The notes under the pieces are model-generated. The model had not been told where the DNA came from. It worked only from the letters and a program-made list of their open reading frames with translations, and made no database searches. This document shows positions 45,662 to 57,621 of a stretch of DNA of 64,000 nucleotides, in pieces (position 1 is the stretch's first letter; every line of letters begins with the position of its first letter). A program made the translations under genes and the position numbers. Source of the stretch: an uncultured Methylophaga sp. (GTDB lineage: Bacteria; Pseudomonadota; Gammaproteobacteria; Nitrosococcales; Methylophagaceae); the NCBI RefSeq assembly GCF_947259025.1, contig NZ_CAMYKO010000001.1, positions 161,843 through 225,842 on the forward strand. The letters run 5' to 3'.

Positions 45662-47020
45662 ATGTCAGAGCTGGACCAAGAGCACACCCTCAATCAGTCA
45701 ATCGATACGCTCGCCGATGCCCTGCAAAGCGGCCGCTTTGTACGCATGCGCCGTTTGCTGGCCAGTCTGCATCCGGCAGAAACCGCTCATCTGCTCGAAT
45801 CCCTGCCGCCTAATGAACGTAAGGTCTGCTGGCCGCTGATTAACCCTGATCTGCGCGGTGATGTCCTCTCCTACATGGGTGAGGAAGTCCGTACCGATCT
45901 GATGACGGAAATGGACACCGCCGATCTGATCAACGCCACTGAAGATCTGGATACCGACGATGTCGCCGACATCCTCCAGGATCTGCCTGATCACATCGTG
46001 CATGAAGTGCTGCGGGCGATGGATATCCAGCACCGGCGCCGGGTTGAAGCCGTGCTCGGTTATGAAGAGGACACCGCCGGTGGTCTGATGAACACCGACG
46101 TCATCACCGTGCGCACTGATATCACCCTGGAAGTGGTGTTGCGCTACCTGCGCATGCTGGGTGAGCTACCGGAAAATACCGATAGTCTTTACGTCGTCGA
46201 TCACAACGATCATTATCTCGGCACCCTGCGTCTGTCACAGGTGGTCAGCCGCAGCCGCGCTTTGCTGGTCAGTGAGGTCATGTCGCATCAGGTTGATCCG
46301 ATTCCGGCGAACATGTCCGATCGCGATGTGGCCCGCCGCTTCGAAAAACACGATCTGATTTCAGCGCCAGTCATCGATAAGGATCATCACCTGCTGGGTC
46401 GTATTACAATCGATGACGTGGTCGACGTTATCCGTGATGATGCCGAACATTCGATGCTGAGTATGGCCGGTCTGGGTGAAGACGAAGATACCTTTGCTCC
46501 GGTCAAACGCAGTGTTCACCGCCGTTCGGTATGGCTGGGGGTGAACCTGCTCACCGCGTTTCTGGCCGCTTGGGTGATTGGTCTGTTTGAAACCACCATC
46601 GAAAAACAGGTCGCTTTGGCCATCCTGATGCCGATCGTCGCCAGCATGGGCGGTATTGCCGGCAGCCAGACCCTGACCCTGGTCATTCGTTCCATGGCGC
46701 TGGGTCAGCTCAATGATAAAAACCAGGGCTGGCTGCTGCGCAAGGAAATGCTGGTCGGTGCCAGCAACGGCGTGATCTGGGCTGCCACTATCGCGATTGT
46801 AACCGTGATCTGGTTTAATAACGTGGCTCTTGGGGTGCTGATTGGCACCGCCATTATTATTAATCTGATTGCTGCCGCCCTCGCTGGTGTGACCATCCCG
46901 CTGGCACTCAAACGTGTAGGCATTGATCCGGCGCTATCAGGTAGCGTGCTGCTGACCACGGTGACCGATGTCATCGGCTTTATGGCCTTCCTCGGCTTTG
47001 CCACGCTGTTTATCGTTTAA
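45662..47020 (+). CDS. mgtE: Magnesium transporter MgtE
   Basis: Mg2+ channel gated by cytoplasmic Mg2+. The 452-residue protein has an N-terminal helical domain (about 20-130), a CBS pair (about 145-260) and five membrane helices with the pore motif VASMGGIAGSQTLTLVIR. It ends the regulatory PTS cluster, its common position in gamma- and betaproteobacteria. Confidence 0.95.
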   Translation: MSELDQEHTLNQSIDTLADALQSGRFVRMRRLLASLHPAETAHLLESLPPNERKVCWPLINPDLRGDVLSYMGEEVRTDLMTEMDTADLINATEDLDTDDVADILQDLPDHIVHEVLRAMDIQHRRRVEAVLGYEEDTAGGLMNTDVITVRTDITLEVVLRYLRMLGELPENTDSLYVVDHNDHYLGTLRLSQVVSRSRALLVSEVMSHQVDPIPANMSDRDVARRFEKHDLISAPVIDKDHHLLGRITIDDVVDVIRDDAEHSMLSMAGLGEDEDTFAPVKRSVHRRSVWLGVNLLTAFLAAWVIGLFETTIEKQVALAILMPIVASMGGIAGSQTLTLVIRSMALGQLNDKNQGWLLRKEMLVGASNGVIWAATIAIVTVIWFNNVALGVLIGTAIIINLIAAALAGVTIPLALKRVGIDPALSGSVLLTTVTDVIGFMAFLGFATLFIV

Positions 47021-47032
47021 TTCGAGATTGTT

Positions 47033-48127
47033 ATGTCTGGTAATACTTTTGGAAAACTGTTCACCGTCACCAGCTTTGGCGAGAGCCACGGCCCGGCTAT
47101 CGGCTGCATCGTAGACGGCTGCCCGCCTGGGCTGGAGCTCAGCGAAGCCGATCTGCAAAACGATCTGGATCGCCGCAAGCCAGGCAAAACCCGTTTTGTC
47201 ACTCAGCGAAAAGAGACCGATGAAGTCAAAATCCTGTCCGGTGTGTTTGAAGGCAAAACCACCGGCACCCCGATTGGCATGATGATCGAAAACGTCGATC
47301 AGCGCTCCAAAGACTATGGCAACATCATGAATCAGTTTCGCCCGGCCCATGCGGACTATACCTATTACCAGAAATATGGGGTTCGTGATTATCGTGGTGG
47401 TGGCCGCTCTTCAGCACGCGAGACCGCAATGCGGGTGGCGGCAGGGGGGATTGCCAAGAAATACCTGCGCCAGCGCTATGGCATTGAAATTCAGGGTTAC
47501 CTTTCACAACTGGGCCCGGTCCAGGTTGAAAAACTGGACTGGGACCACCTGGAACAAAGCGCCTTCTTTTGTCCCGACCCGGATAAAGAGCAGGCGCTGG
47601 AAGACTATATGAAGTCATTGAAGGGTGACTCGATTGGCGCCCGTATCAACGTCGTCGCCCGCCATGTGCCACCCGGCCTGGGCGAGCCGATTTTTGACCG
47701 CATCGATGCTGATATCGCCCATGCGATGATGAGCATCAATGCCGTCAAAGGCGTGGAAATCGGTGCCGGTTTCGACTCAATCACCCAGAAAGGCACGGAA
47801 CACCGTGACGAAATGAGCCCGGAAGGCTTCCTCAGCAATAATGCCGGCGGCACGCTGGGTGGTATCACCAGTGGCCAGGATCTGCTGGTGTCGATGGCAC
47901 TGAAACCCACATCCAGCCTTAGCATTCCGGGTCGCAGCATCGACAGGGAAGGCAACCCGATTGAAGTCGTCACTAAAGGTCGTCATGACCCCTGCGTCGG
48001 CATTCGTGCCACACCGATTGCCGAAGCCATGCTGGCCCTGGTGCTGATGGATCATGTCCTGCGCCACCGCGCTCAGAATATGGATGTGGAGACGGAAACG
48101 CCCATTATTCCGGCACAGAAACCCTAA
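47033..48127 (+). CDS. aroC: Chorismate synthase
   Basis: Last step of the shikimate pathway, using reduced FMN. The 364-residue protein has [20 protein letters not shown] at its start, [23 protein letters not shown] and the late [14 protein letters not shown] and [10 protein letters not shown]. Intact. It starts 12 bp after mgtE; the MFS gene follows 9 bp later. Confidence 0.98.
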   Translation: MSGNTFGKLFTVTSFGESHGPAIGCIVDGCPPGLELSEADLQNDLDRRKPGKTRFVTQRKETDEVKILSGVFEGKTTGTPIGMMIENVDQRSKDYGNIMNQFRPAHADYTYYQKYGVRDYRGGGRSSARETAMRVAAGGIAKKYLRQRYGIEIQGYLSQLGPVQVEKLDWDHLEQSAFFCPDPDKEQALEDYMKSLKGDSIGARINVVARHVPPGLGEPIFDRIDADIAHAMMSINAVKGVEIGAGFDSITQKGTEHRDEMSPEGFLSNNAGGTLGGITSGQDLLVSMALKPTSSLSIPGRSIDREGNPIEVVTKGRHDPCVGIRATPIAEAMLALVLMDHVLRHRAQNMDVETETPIIPAQKP

Positions 48128-48136
48128 GCCGCGGGC

Positions 48137-49306
48137 GTGCCTTTATCCCAACTTCCATACTGGCGCCTGTCGGGATTCTATTTCTTTTACTTCGCCTGTC
48201 TGGGCGTACTGGTGCCTTACTGGAGCCTCTACCTGCAATGGGAAGGCTTTTCTGCCAGCCAGATTGGTGAGCTGACCGCCATCCTGCTGGCCTCAAGGAT
48301 CATTGCCCCCAATGTCTGGGGCTGGATTGCCGATCACAAAGGCCAGCGGCTGCGCATTGTAAGATTTGCCAGCTTTGCCGCAGTACTGGTCTTCACCGCT
48401 ATCTTTATCGAGCAGTCCTATCTGTGGATTGCCGGCACTTTGCTGTTGTTCAGCTTTTTCTGGAATGCCTCACTGCCGCAATTTGAAGTGACCACGCTGC
48501 AGCACCTCGGTGACCATAGTCACCATTACAGCAAGGTGAGAGTCTGGGGCTCGATTGGGTTTATCGTGATTGTAATGAGCCTGGGCTGGCTGCTGGAATT
48601 CTTTGAGCCCAATATTGTACCGGTTGCTTTATTTCTGAGTGCGGCCGGGATCTGGCTGGTCAGCCTGACAGTGCCCGAATCAGCTTCCCGGCACATGACG
48701 CTGGAACATGTCTCACTCAAAACCCTGCTGAAACGCCCGGCGGTGATTGCTTTTCTGGTGATGTGTTTCCTGGCCCAGGCCAGTCACGGCCCCTACTACA
48801 CCTTCTACACCATTTACCTGGAACAGTATGGCTACGGCCGCGGCCTGATAGGTCAGCTCTGGGCGCTCGGTGTTTTTGCCGAAGTGATTATCTTTTTGTT
48901 TATGCACCGCTGGCTGCCGCGTTTCGGTCTGCGTTATGTGATTCTCGCCAGCTTGCTGCTGAGCGCATTACGCTGGTTGTTGATTGCGCTGTTTCCAGAA
49001 AACCTGTCCGTTCTGATTGGCGCCCAGCTTTTACATGCCGCCAGCTATGGCACGTACCATGCTGCCGCCATTGCCTGGGTCCACCGCCACTTTACCGGTA
49101 AAACCCAGGGCCGCGGTCAGGCCCTATACAGTAGTGTGAGCTTTGGCGCCGGTGGTGCTTTGGGCAGCCTGCTCAGCGGTTATCTATGGCTGACACCGGG
49201 TCCGATGTGGACCTATATCCTGGCGGCAGCAGCTACGCTGATCGCCTTTTTCGTGTCCTGGGTCTGGCTCAAGGAAGACGACAGACACAGTAAACAGGTG
49301 GCATAA
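48137..49306 (+). CDS. MFS transporter, HcaT/PPP-like family
   Basis: Twelve-helix membrane transporter. The 389-residue protein resembles the MFS_1-like 3-phenylpropionate permease group (FYFFYFACLGVLVPYWSLYL, then NVWGWIADHKGQRLRIVR, the helix 2-3 loop). Substrate is unknown and the HcaT name says little in a methylotroph. Start is GTG at 48137. Confidence 0.85.
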   Translation: MPLSQLPYWRLSGFYFFYFACLGVLVPYWSLYLQWEGFSASQIGELTAILLASRIIAPNVWGWIADHKGQRLRIVRFASFAAVLVFTAIFIEQSYLWIAGTLLLFSFFWNASLPQFEVTTLQHLGDHSHHYSKVRVWGSIGFIVIVMSLGWLLEFFEPNIVPVALFLSAAGIWLVSLTVPESASRHMTLEHVSLKTLLKRPAVIAFLVMCFLAQASHGPYYTFYTIYLEQYGYGRGLIGQLWALGVFAEVIIFLFMHRWLPRFGLRYVILASLLLSALRWLLIALFPENLSVLIGAQLLHAASYGTYHAAAIAWVHRHFTGKTQGRGQALYSSVSFGAGGALGSLLSGYLWLTPGPMWTYILAAAATLIAFFVSWVWLKEDDRHSKQVA

Positions 49307-49417
49307 ATACCTCTTTTTATGTAGTGTTTTAAGCTTCCCTTCACACCCGACAATACTTATACTAATGGGTTGAAAATTTAGCGACACTCAGACAGCAGAC
49401 ACGCCGTTGTCTCTTGA

Positions 49418-50782
<1,365 letters not shown>

Positions 50783-50784
50783 TC

Positions 50785-52005
50785 ATGGCGCGTTTAAGAC
50801 GTTTCCTTGATCGTATCGAACCCCAGTTCCAGAAGGGCGGCCCCTACGAGAAGTACTACGCCCTCTATGAAATGGTCGATACCTTCATTTATTCACCGGC
50901 TGATGTGACCCGCGGCTCACCGCATGTGCGTGATGCCATCGACCTTAAACGGGTGATGAGTTACGTGGTCGTGGCGACCTTCCCGGTATTACTGCTAATG
51001 TTGTGGAATACCGGCTTCCAGGCCAACTCGGCGATGGCCGCGATTGGCATGAGCGAACCGGATGGCTGGCGTGCTGCGCTGATGAACCTGTTCGGTCTGG
51101 GCTACAACCCGGAGAGTCTGGTCGCCAACATGTTCCACGGGCTGCTCTACTTCCTGCCGATGTATTTCACCACCCTGCTGGCGGGGGGTATTTGCGAAGT
51201 CATCTTTGCCGCGGTGCGTAATCACGAGGTCAACGAGGGCTTCCTGGTCAGTTCCATGCTTTACACCCTGACGCTGCCGCCATCAACGCCGCTATGGATG
51301 GTCGCATTGGGCATTATCTTCGGTGTGGTGCTGGGTAAAGAAGTATTCGGTGGTACCGGTAAAAACTTCCTCAACCCGGCTCTGACCGGTCGTGCTTTCC
51401 TTTACTTTGCCTACCCGGCAGCCATGTCAGGCGATGCTGTTTGGACCGCCGTTGATGGTTACACCGGTGCCACGCCACTTTCTCTGGCAGCTTCAGGTGG
51501 TGTGGAAGCAATTCAGGAAGCCGGCTACAGCTGGTCACAAACTTTCTTCGGCATGATGCCGGGCTCGCTGGGGGAAACCTCGACGCTGGCAATTCTGATT
51601 GGTGCAGCGTTCCTGATATACACGCGGGTCGCCAACTTCCGCATTATATTCGGCGTATTCCTGGGCATGGTCGCCACTACCCTGCTGTTCAACCTGATCG
51701 GCAGTGACACTAATCCGATGTTCAGCGTACCGTGGTACTGGCATATGACTATCGGCGGCCTGGCCTTCGGCATGGTGTTTATGGCCACCGACCCGGTGTC
51801 GGCGGCAATGACCGACAAGGGCCGCTGGATTTACGGCTTGCTGATCGGCTTTATGGCGGTGCTGATCCGCGTGGTCAACCCGGCCTTCCCGGAAGGCATT
51901 ATGCTGGCCATCCTGTTCGGCAATATGTTCGCGCCGCTGATCGACCACTTTGTGGTGCAGGCCAACGTTAAACGCAGACTAAGACGAAGTGAAGCCAATG
52001 GCTGA
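50785..52005 (+). CDS. nqrB: Na+-translocating NADH:quinone reductase subunit B
   Basis: Main membrane subunit carrying covalent FMN and riboflavin and forming the sodium path. The 406-residue protein has about ten helices, and DGYTGATPLSLA contains the threonine that takes FMN by phosphodiester bond. Also GKEVFGGTGKNFLNPALTGR. Starts 2 bp after nqrA and overlaps nqrC by 8 bp. Confidence 0.97.
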   Translation: MARLRRFLDRIEPQFQKGGPYEKYYALYEMVDTFIYSPADVTRGSPHVRDAIDLKRVMSYVVVATFPVLLLMLWNTGFQANSAMAAIGMSEPDGWRAALMNLFGLGYNPESLVANMFHGLLYFLPMYFTTLLAGGICEVIFAAVRNHEVNEGFLVSSMLYTLTLPPSTPLWMVALGIIFGVVLGKEVFGGTGKNFLNPALTGRAFLYFAYPAAMSGDAVWTAVDGYTGATPLSLAASGGVEAIQEAGYSWSQTFFGMMPGSLGETSTLAILIGAAFLIYTRVANFRIIFGVFLGMVATTLLFNLIGSDTNPMFSVPWYWHMTIGGLAFGMVFMATDPVSAAMTDKGRWIYGLLIGFMAVLIRVVNPAFPEGIMLAILFGNMFAPLIDHFVVQANVKRRLRRSEANG

Positions 52006-52822
52006 TTCAAGCAAAAAGAAAGGATTACTGGGCGGCCTGCTGGCACTGCCCAACGATGATCCCAAGAAAACCCTGTTTATCGCGGTCATGCTGTGCCTGG
52101 TTTGCTCGATCCTGGTATCAACCGCCGCGGTCTCGTTGAAACCAATCCAGACCAGCAATAAAAAGACCGATATCAAACGTAACATCCTCGCGGTGACCGG
52201 CCAGAGCAACAAAGCCGGCAGCGTCGATGAATTGTTTGAGCAGTTTGATGTCAGGCTGGTCGATTTAAGTCAAGGCAGCTATGCCAACACCGATATTGAC
52301 CCGGTCAGCTACGATCAGCGTAAAGCCTCGGCTGATCCGCAGATGAGCGTCAACATCAAAGACAAACAGGATATTGCCGGCATCGGCAGCCGCGCCAAAA
52401 TGGCGCCGGTATACCTGTTGACTGAGGGTGACACGATCAAACAAGTCGTGCTGCCGGTTCATGGTTACGGCCTGTGGTCGACGCTATACGGCTTCCTGTC
52501 ACTGGAAGGCGACTTCAACACTATCAAGGGTCTGCGCTTTTACGAACATGCCGAAACCCCGGGTCTCGGTGGTGAAGTTGATAATCCGAAATGGCGGGCC
52601 CAGTGGGAAGGCAAAAAAGTCTTTGATGAAAACGGCGATGTCGAAATCCGCGTGATCCGAGGTCATGTCGGCAAAGACTCACCCGAAGCCGAATATAAAG
52701 TCGATGGCCTGTCCGGTGCCACCCTGACCAGTAACGGCGTCACCAACCTGCTGCAATACTGGCTGGGCGAACAGGGCTTTGGTCCTTACCTGAAAAACAT
52801 GCGTTCCGAATTGGGGAAATAA
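51998..52822 (+). CDS. nqrC: Na+-translocating NADH:quinone reductase subunit C
   Basis: Membrane-anchored subunit with covalent FMN on the periplasmic side. The 274-residue protein has one N-terminal helix (about 27-48) and the flavinylation motif DGLSGATLTSNG near residue 240. I chose the ATG at 51998; an in-frame GTG three codons upstream is less likely. Confidence 0.96.
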   Translation: MADSSKKKGLLGGLLALPNDDPKKTLFIAVMLCLVCSILVSTAAVSLKPIQTSNKKTDIKRNILAVTGQSNKAGSVDELFEQFDVRLVDLSQGSYANTDIDPVSYDQRKASADPQMSVNIKDKQDIAGIGSRAKMAPVYLLTEGDTIKQVVLPVHGYGLWSTLYGFLSLEGDFNTIKGLRFYEHAETPGLGGEVDNPKWRAQWEGKKVFDENGDVEIRVIRGHVGKDSPEAEYKVDGLSGATLTSNGVTNLLQYWLGEQGFGPYLKNMRSELGK

Positions 52823-52825
52823 CAG

Positions 52826-53488
52826 ATGGCAAGTGAAGCTAAATCCAATGTTATCGATCCGTTAGTCGACAACAACCCGATCACCCTGCAGGTGTTAGGG
52901 ATTTGTTCGGCCCTGGCGGTGACTACCAACATGATGTCATCGCTCATTATGTGTATTGCCTTGACCACGGTGTGTGCCTTCTCCGGCATGTTCATCAGTG
53001 CCATCCGCAAACACATTCCGAGCAACATCCGCATCATCGTGCAGATGACGATTATCGCCTCGCTGGTCATCATCGTTGACCAGGTGCTCAAGGCTTATGC
53101 CTATGAAGCCAGCAAACAGTTATCGGTGTTTGTGGGCCTGATTATTACCAACTGCATCGTGTTGGGTCGCGCCGAAGCCTACGCGATGAAAAACCCGCCG
53201 ATGCTCAGTTTCCTCGACGGTATCGGCAATGGCCTGGGTTACAGTCTGATCCTGATGGGCGTGGCTTTCTTCCGCGAACTGCTGGGTGCCGGTAAGCTGT
53301 TCGGTCATCAGGTGATTCCGGTGGCTAATGAAGGTGGCTGGTATGTGCCCAACGGCCTTATGCTGCTGCCGCCAAGCGCGTTCTTCGTCATCGGTCTGAT
53401 GATTTGGGCAATTCGTACCTGGAAGAAAGAGCAGGTGGAAAAACCGGATTACCAAATCCACCAGGTTCACCGGACGGAGGTACTGTAA
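52826..53488 (+). CDS. nqrD: Na+-translocating NADH:quinone reductase subunit D
   Basis: Six-helix membrane subunit that, with NqrE, holds a 2Fe-2S cluster in the membrane. The 220-residue protein has the conserved cysteine in [16 protein letters not shown] (about residue 112) and [15 protein letters not shown]. Follows nqrC by 3 bp and abuts nqrE. Confidence 0.97.
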   Translation: MASEAKSNVIDPLVDNNPITLQVLGICSALAVTTNMMSSLIMCIALTTVCAFSGMFISAIRKHIPSNIRIIVQMTIIASLVIIVDQVLKAYAYEASKQLSVFVGLIITNCIVLGRAEAYAMKNPPMLSFLDGIGNGLGYSLILMGVAFFRELLGAGKLFGHQVIPVANEGGWYVPNGLMLLPPSAFFVIGLMIWAIRTWKKEQVEKPDYQIHQVHRTEVL

Positions 53489-54097
53489 ATGGAACATTAT
53501 CTCAGCCTGTTCGTCCGCTCGATTTTTGTCGAGAACCTGGCACTGGCCTTCTTCCTGGGCATGTGTACTTTCCTGGCGGTCTCCAAAAAGATTGAAACCG
53601 CGCTGGGCCTGGGTATCGCCGTTATTCTGGTACAGACCATTACCGTGCCGGCCAACAACCTGATTTATCAGTACCTGCTCAAAGACGGTGCTTTGGCCTG
53701 GGCCGGTCTGCCGGAAGTCGATTTAAGCTTCCTGGGTCTCATCAGCTACATCGGCGTGATTGCCGCCATGGTGCAAATCCTGGAAATGGCGATGGATAAA
53801 TATGTGCCCGCGCTTTACAACGCGCTGGGTATCTTCCTGCCATTGATCACGGTCAACTGTGCCATCCTCGGCGGCACCCTGTTTATGGTCGAACGTGACT
53901 ACAATCTCGCTGAAAGCGCGGTCTACGGCGTAGGCAGTGGCTTTGGCTGGGCGCTGGCGATCACCGCGATTGCCGGCATCCGGGAAAAACTCAAATATTC
54001 CGACGTGCCTGACGGCCTGCAGGGTCTGGGGATCACCTTTATCACCGCGGGACTGATGGCGCTTGGATTTATGGCATTTTCGGGGATACAGCTGTAA
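53489..54097 (+). CDS. nqrE: Na+-translocating NADH:quinone reductase subunit E
   Basis: Partner of NqrD with inverted topology. The 202-residue protein has the cysteines in [14 protein letters not shown] and [14 protein letters not shown]. Its ATG directly follows the nqrD stop, and its stop shares a base with the nqrF start (TAATG). Confidence 0.97.
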   Translation: MEHYLSLFVRSIFVENLALAFFLGMCTFLAVSKKIETALGLGIAVILVQTITVPANNLIYQYLLKDGALAWAGLPEVDLSFLGLISYIGVIAAMVQILEMAMDKYVPALYNALGIFLPLITVNCAILGGTLFMVERDYNLAESAVYGVGSGFGWALAITAIAGIREKLKYSDVPDGLQGLGITFITAGLMALGFMAFSGIQL

Positions 54098-55314
54098 TGG
54101 AAATCATACTCGGTATCGTACTTTTCACCATGATCATCATGGCCCTGGTGTTTATCATCCTCGGGGCCCGTTCCAAGCTGGTGTCGACCGGTGATGTGTC
54201 TGTTGTTATCAACGACGAGAAAACCATTACCACCCGGCCGGGCGGCAAGTTACTGGGCGCGCTGGCCGATGCAGACATGTTTGTCTCCTCAGCCTGCGGC
54301 GGTGGCGGCACCTGTGGTCAGTGTAAAGTCAAAATCTTTGAAGGCGGTGGCTCCATCCTGCCCACCGAGGAATCGCACATCACCAAGCGTGAAGCCGCTG
54401 ACGGTGAACGTCTGTCCTGCCAGGTTTCAATCAAGCAGGATATGAAGATCGAAGTGCCGGAAGAGGTATTCGGCGTCAAGAAATGGGAGTGCACCGTTCG
54501 CTCCAACCACAACGTTGCGACCTTCATCAAAGAACTGATTCTGGAACTGCCGGAAGGCGAAGACGTGAACTTCCGCGCCGGTGGCTTTATCCAGATTGAA
54601 TGTCCGCCGCACACGGTCGAGTACAAGAACTTCACCATTGAAGATGACTACAAGGGCGACTGGGACCGCTACGATATGTGGCGCTATAAATCCGTGGTCA
54701 AGGAAGATGTGGTCCGTGCCTACTCCATGGCCAACTATCCGGAAGAAAAAGGCATCGTGATGCTCAACGTCCGGATCGCGTCCCCGCCACCGGACAACGA
54801 TGATATTCCGCCGGGTCAGATGTCTTCCTACATCTTCGATCTGAAAGAAGGCGACAAGGTCACCATTTCCGGTCCCTTTGGTGAGTTCTTTGCCAAAGAT
54901 ACTGACAAGGAAATGGTGTTTATCGGCGGTGGTGCCGGTATGGCGCCAATGCGTTCGCATATCTTCGACCAGCTGGGACGTCTCAAGAGCAATCGCAAGA
55001 TGACCTTCTGGTACGGTGCCCGTAGCCTGCGTGAAATGTTTTACACCGAAGACTTTGATCAACTGGCCGCGGAAAACGACAATTTCACCTGGAATGTGGC
55101 GCTGTCTGATCCGCTTCCCGAAGATAACTGGGAGGGGTACACTGGCTTTATCCACACGGTGCTGTATGACAACTATCTGAAAGATCATCCGGCACCCGAG
55201 GATTGTGAGTTCTACATCTGTGGTCCACCGATGATGAACTCGGCAGTCATTAACATGCTGGAAGACCTGGGTGTTGAGCGCGAGAACATCATGCTTGACG
55301 ATTTTGGGGGCTAA
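54097..55314 (+). CDS. nqrF: Na+-translocating NADH:quinone reductase subunit F
   Basis: NADH-oxidising subunit with 2Fe-2S and FAD. The 405-residue protein has an N-terminal helix, the ferredoxin motif [14 protein letters not shown] with a fourth Cys in ERLSCQV, the FAD motif [11 protein letters not shown] and the NADH motif [14 protein letters not shown]. Complete. Confidence 0.97.
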   Translation: MEIILGIVLFTMIIMALVFIILGARSKLVSTGDVSVVINDEKTITTRPGGKLLGALADADMFVSSACGGGGTCGQCKVKIFEGGGSILPTEESHITKREAADGERLSCQVSIKQDMKIEVPEEVFGVKKWECTVRSNHNVATFIKELILELPEGEDVNFRAGGFIQIECPPHTVEYKNFTIEDDYKGDWDRYDMWRYKSVVKEDVVRAYSMANYPEEKGIVMLNVRIASPPPDNDDIPPGQMSSYIFDLKEGDKVTISGPFGEFFAKDTDKEMVFIGGGAGMAPMRSHIFDQLGRLKSNRKMTFWYGARSLREMFYTEDFDQLAAENDNFTWNVALSDPLPEDNWEGYTGFIHTVLYDNYLKDHPAPEDCEFYICGPPMMNSAVINMLEDLGVERENIMLDDFGG

Positions 55315-55506
55315 ATGACGACGTTTATTGCTGCTTTTGTTCTACTGCTACTGATTGTTGCCGGCATGGCCGTTGGCGTTCTGTTCGGTCGTTCGTCAAT
55401 CAAAGGCAGCTGTGGCGGACTGAACCAGGTTGGTCTCAGCGGAAGCTGTGGCGGCGCCTGTTCCGCCCAGGAAAAAGAAGAATGTGCCCGCCGCAAGGCG
55501 CAATAA
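55315..55506 (+). CDS. nqrM: NQR maturation protein NqrM
   Basis: Small membrane protein needed to assemble NQR, thought to deliver iron for the NqrD-NqrE cluster. The 63-residue protein has one N-terminal helix and cysteines in SCGGLNQVGLSGSCGGACSA, then EECARRK. Directly follows nqrF. The flavin transferase gene apbE, often between nqrF and nqrM, is not here. Confidence 0.92.
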   Translation: MTTFIAAFVLLLLIVAGMAVGVLFGRSSIKGSCGGLNQVGLSGSCGGACSAQEKEECARRKAQ

Positions 55507-55530
55507 CAATAAGGTCACAGGAGAGAAGCC

Positions 55531-55992
55531 ATGCTCGCACCATTGAAAGTCAAAGACTATATGAATGGCACCAAGATCACGTTCACGCCTGATATGGACG
55601 TGCTGCGGGCGATTCACCAGTTAATCGAGTTCAAGATTTCCGGTGCGCCGGTGATCGACCATCATGGCAACCTGATTGGCTTCTTATCCGAGAAAGACTG
55701 CATGCAGGTCGCGCTCAATGCCGCCTATCAAGGCGAAGCGGCCGGAAAAGTCTCTGAATTCATGCATGAAGGTTGCAACACCGTCGATGTCGATGCGTCC
55801 ATTATTGATGTCGCCGAGACCTTCCTCAAAACCGCATTCAAATGCCTGCCGGTGATCAAGGAAAACCGTCTGGTCGGTTCCATCACCCGCCAGAATATCC
55901 TCAAGGCGCTGGAAAAAACCGCCAATATCGAAAGTCACAAGAAACCAGCCAAGCAATCCACCAAACAGCAAATCCACGTCAGTAGTCCCTGA
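55531..55992 (+). CDS. CBS-domain-pair protein
   Basis: A 153-residue cytoplasmic protein made of two CBS domains (about 8-65 and 75-132: FKISGAPVIDHHGNLIGFLS and LKTAFKCLPVIKENRLVGSI), a module that binds adenine nucleotides. A basic tail follows (KKPAKQSTKQQ). It is 24 bp after nqrM with a good AGGAGA site, and a terminator follows, so it belongs to the nqr transcript. Its role is unknown; sensing the energy state for NQR is only a guess. Confidence 0.85.
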   Translation: MLAPLKVKDYMNGTKITFTPDMDVLRAIHQLIEFKISGAPVIDHHGNLIGFLSEKDCMQVALNAAYQGEAAGKVSEFMHEGCNTVDVDASIIDVAETFLKTAFKCLPVIKENRLVGSITRQNILKALEKTANIESHKKPAKQSTKQQIHVSSP

Positions 55993-56016
55993 GCTCAGGA
56001 CTTGCTGCTCTGTTAT

Positions 56017-56044
56017 AAAAACAGCTACTTCGGTAGCTGTTTTT
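56017..56044 (+). terminator. Intrinsic terminator of the nqr operon
   Basis: AAAACAGCTAC pairs with GTAGCTGTTTT around TTCG. A-run and T-run make it work in both directions. Confidence 0.92.
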
Positions 56045-56097
56045 GTATCTGCACCCGCGCTACACTGGCAATCACAGCGCAATAACAGGAGAGCGAG

Positions 56098-56313
56098 ATG
56101 CAACTGGTATTTCGTGCCGGCAATATTCTGGAAGCCCACATTGTGGCAGGTCTGCTTAACAGCCACGGTATCGAAAGCCATGTCGGCGGTCATTTTCTTC
56201 AGGGTGCAGTAGGCGACTTACCTGCCAGCGACTTTGCTTATGTCTTCGTTGATGAAGATGACATGGCGCAGGCTGAGGCGATTATCGCTGACTACGAAAA
56301 CGATCAACTCTGA
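56098..56313 (+). CDS. DUF2007 family small protein (putative signal-transducing)
   Basis: A 71-residue protein with the DUF2007 pattern: LVFRAGNILEAHIVAGLLNS, HGIESHV, and a C-terminal acidic stretch DEDDMAQAEAII. The fold is ACT/ferredoxin-like. Function is not established. AGGAG precedes the ATG. Confidence 0.85.
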   Translation: MQLVFRAGNILEAHIVAGLLNSHGIESHVGGHFLQGAVGDLPASDFAYVFVDEDDMAQAEAIIADYENDQL

Positions 56314-56451
56314 GAGCATTGGCCCTGCTCCAGAGGCATAGTCATTAACAGGCCATACTGTGCACGCTCCATTGTTTTCCCCGGGCATTTTTTACCTGAC
56401 TGCAAATTGATGTAAGCTTGGTCTTTAGTTTTTTTAACAAGAAGACAAACC

Positions 56452-57405
56452 ATGATCTACAACAGCATTCTCGACACCATTGGCAACACACCGGTTGTCC
56501 GTCTCAACAATATCGCTCCCGACCATGTGGATATGTTCGTCAAAGTGGAATCCTTCAACCCGATGGGTTCGGTCAAGGATCGGCTGGCCTTTGCCGTCAT
56601 TGATGATGCTGAAAAACGCGGTGAACTAAAACCCGGCCAGACTGTAGTTGAAGCCACCTCGGGTAACACGGGCATCGCTCTGGCCATGGTCTGTGCCGCT
56701 AAAGGCTATCCTTTTGTCGCCACCATGGTGGAAACCTTCTCGGTCGAGCGTCGTAAAATCATGCGCGCACTGGGCGCCAAGGTCATCCTGACCCCGGCCG
56801 CTGAAAAAGGCACCGGTATGGTCAACAAGGCCAAAGAACTGGCCGACAAGCATGGCTGGTTTCTGGCCCGTCAATTCGAAAACCCGGCCAACCCCGCCTT
56901 TCACCGCAACACCACCGGCCCTGAAATTTTGTCTGACTTCGCTGGCAAACGCCTTGATTACTGGGTCTCAGGCTGGGGGACCGGTGGCACGCTGACCGGT
57001 GCCGGTGAAATGATCAAACTGGCCCGGCCCGACACCAAGATTATTGCTACCGAACCGGCGGCCGCTTCCCTGCTGGCTGGCGGCGACTGGAATCCACACA
57101 AGATACAGGGCTGGACGCCGGACTTTGTGCCCGATGTGCTTAACCGTGATGTCCACGACGAGCTCTACCCGGTGACCGATGAAGAAGCCAAGGACTGGGC
57201 ACTGCGACTGGCCAGTGAGGAAGGCATATTTGTCGGCCTGTCCTGTGGTGGTACGCTGGCAGCAGCCATGAAAGTGGCCGAAAAAGCTGAACCGGGTTCT
57301 ACCATCCTGGCGATGCTGCCGGATACCGGTGAGCGTTACCTGTCGACCTATCTGTTTGAGGGTATGAACGAAGGATCAGACGATGACTGGCTGGCGGCGC
57401 AGTAA
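56452..57405 (+). CDS. cysK: Cysteine synthase (O-acetylserine sulfhydrylase)
   Basis: PLP enzyme that makes cysteine from O-acetylserine and sulfide. The 317-residue protein has the PLP lysine in NPMGSVKDRLA (about residue 42), the substrate loop EATSGNTGIAL, and the phosphate-binding GWGTGGTLTGAGE. It is nearer CysK than CysM. It is followed by a short hairpin and pqqA, with no sign of linked regulation. Confidence 0.93.
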   Translation: MIYNSILDTIGNTPVVRLNNIAPDHVDMFVKVESFNPMGSVKDRLAFAVIDDAEKRGELKPGQTVVEATSGNTGIALAMVCAAKGYPFVATMVETFSVERRKIMRALGAKVILTPAAEKGTGMVNKAKELADKHGWFLARQFENPANPAFHRNTTGPEILSDFAGKRLDYWVSGWGTGGTLTGAGEMIKLARPDTKIIATEPAAASLLAGGDWNPHKIQGWTPDFVPDVLNRDVHDELYPVTDEEAKDWALRLASEEGIFVGLSCGGTLAAAMKVAEKAEPGSTILAMLPDTGERYLSTYLFEGMNEGSDDDWLAAQ

Positions 57406-57478
57406 TCGCTAAAGGCGATAACAATAATAGAAAACCATCGTTTTACTTGTTTTTTGGTGTCAGCCACAATGTACTCAA

Positions 57479-57502
57479 CGTTAACGGAGAGGCCCGTTAA
57501 CG
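57479..57502. promoter_or_regulatory. Perfect inverted repeat in the pqqA leader
   Basis: CGTTAACGG (57479-57487) and CCGTTAACG (57494-57502) form a 9-bp perfect repeat with a 6-base loop, 28 bases before the pqqA ATG. It could be an operator for a dimeric regulator or an mRNA hairpin. Upstream, TTTACT and CACAAT (57432-57460, 17-base spacing) are a possible promoter. Confidence 0.5.
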
Positions 57503-57529
57503 CACCTTCTATTAACAGGAGAAATGATT

Positions 57530-57601
57530 ATGTGGACTACACCAGAATACTCGGATATGCGTTTCGGTTTCGAAGTCACCATGTACATCGCTAACCGCTA
57601 A
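57530..57601 (+). CDS. pqqA: Pyrroloquinoline quinone precursor peptide PqqA
   Basis: A 23-residue peptide, [20 protein letters not shown], ending ANR. It has the PqqA hallmark of Glu15 and Tyr19 in the EVTMY motif; PqqE joins these two residues to build PQQ, the cofactor of methanol dehydrogenase. AGGAG at 57517-57521 is 8 bases before the ATG; a nearer in-frame ATG at 57524 is too close to it. A terminator follows. No pqqB, C, D or E is next to it, so it is a stand-alone copy. Confidence 0.95.
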   Translation: MWTTPEYSDMRFGFEVTMYIANR

Positions 57602-57621
57602 GCAACAGTCTCGCCACCTTT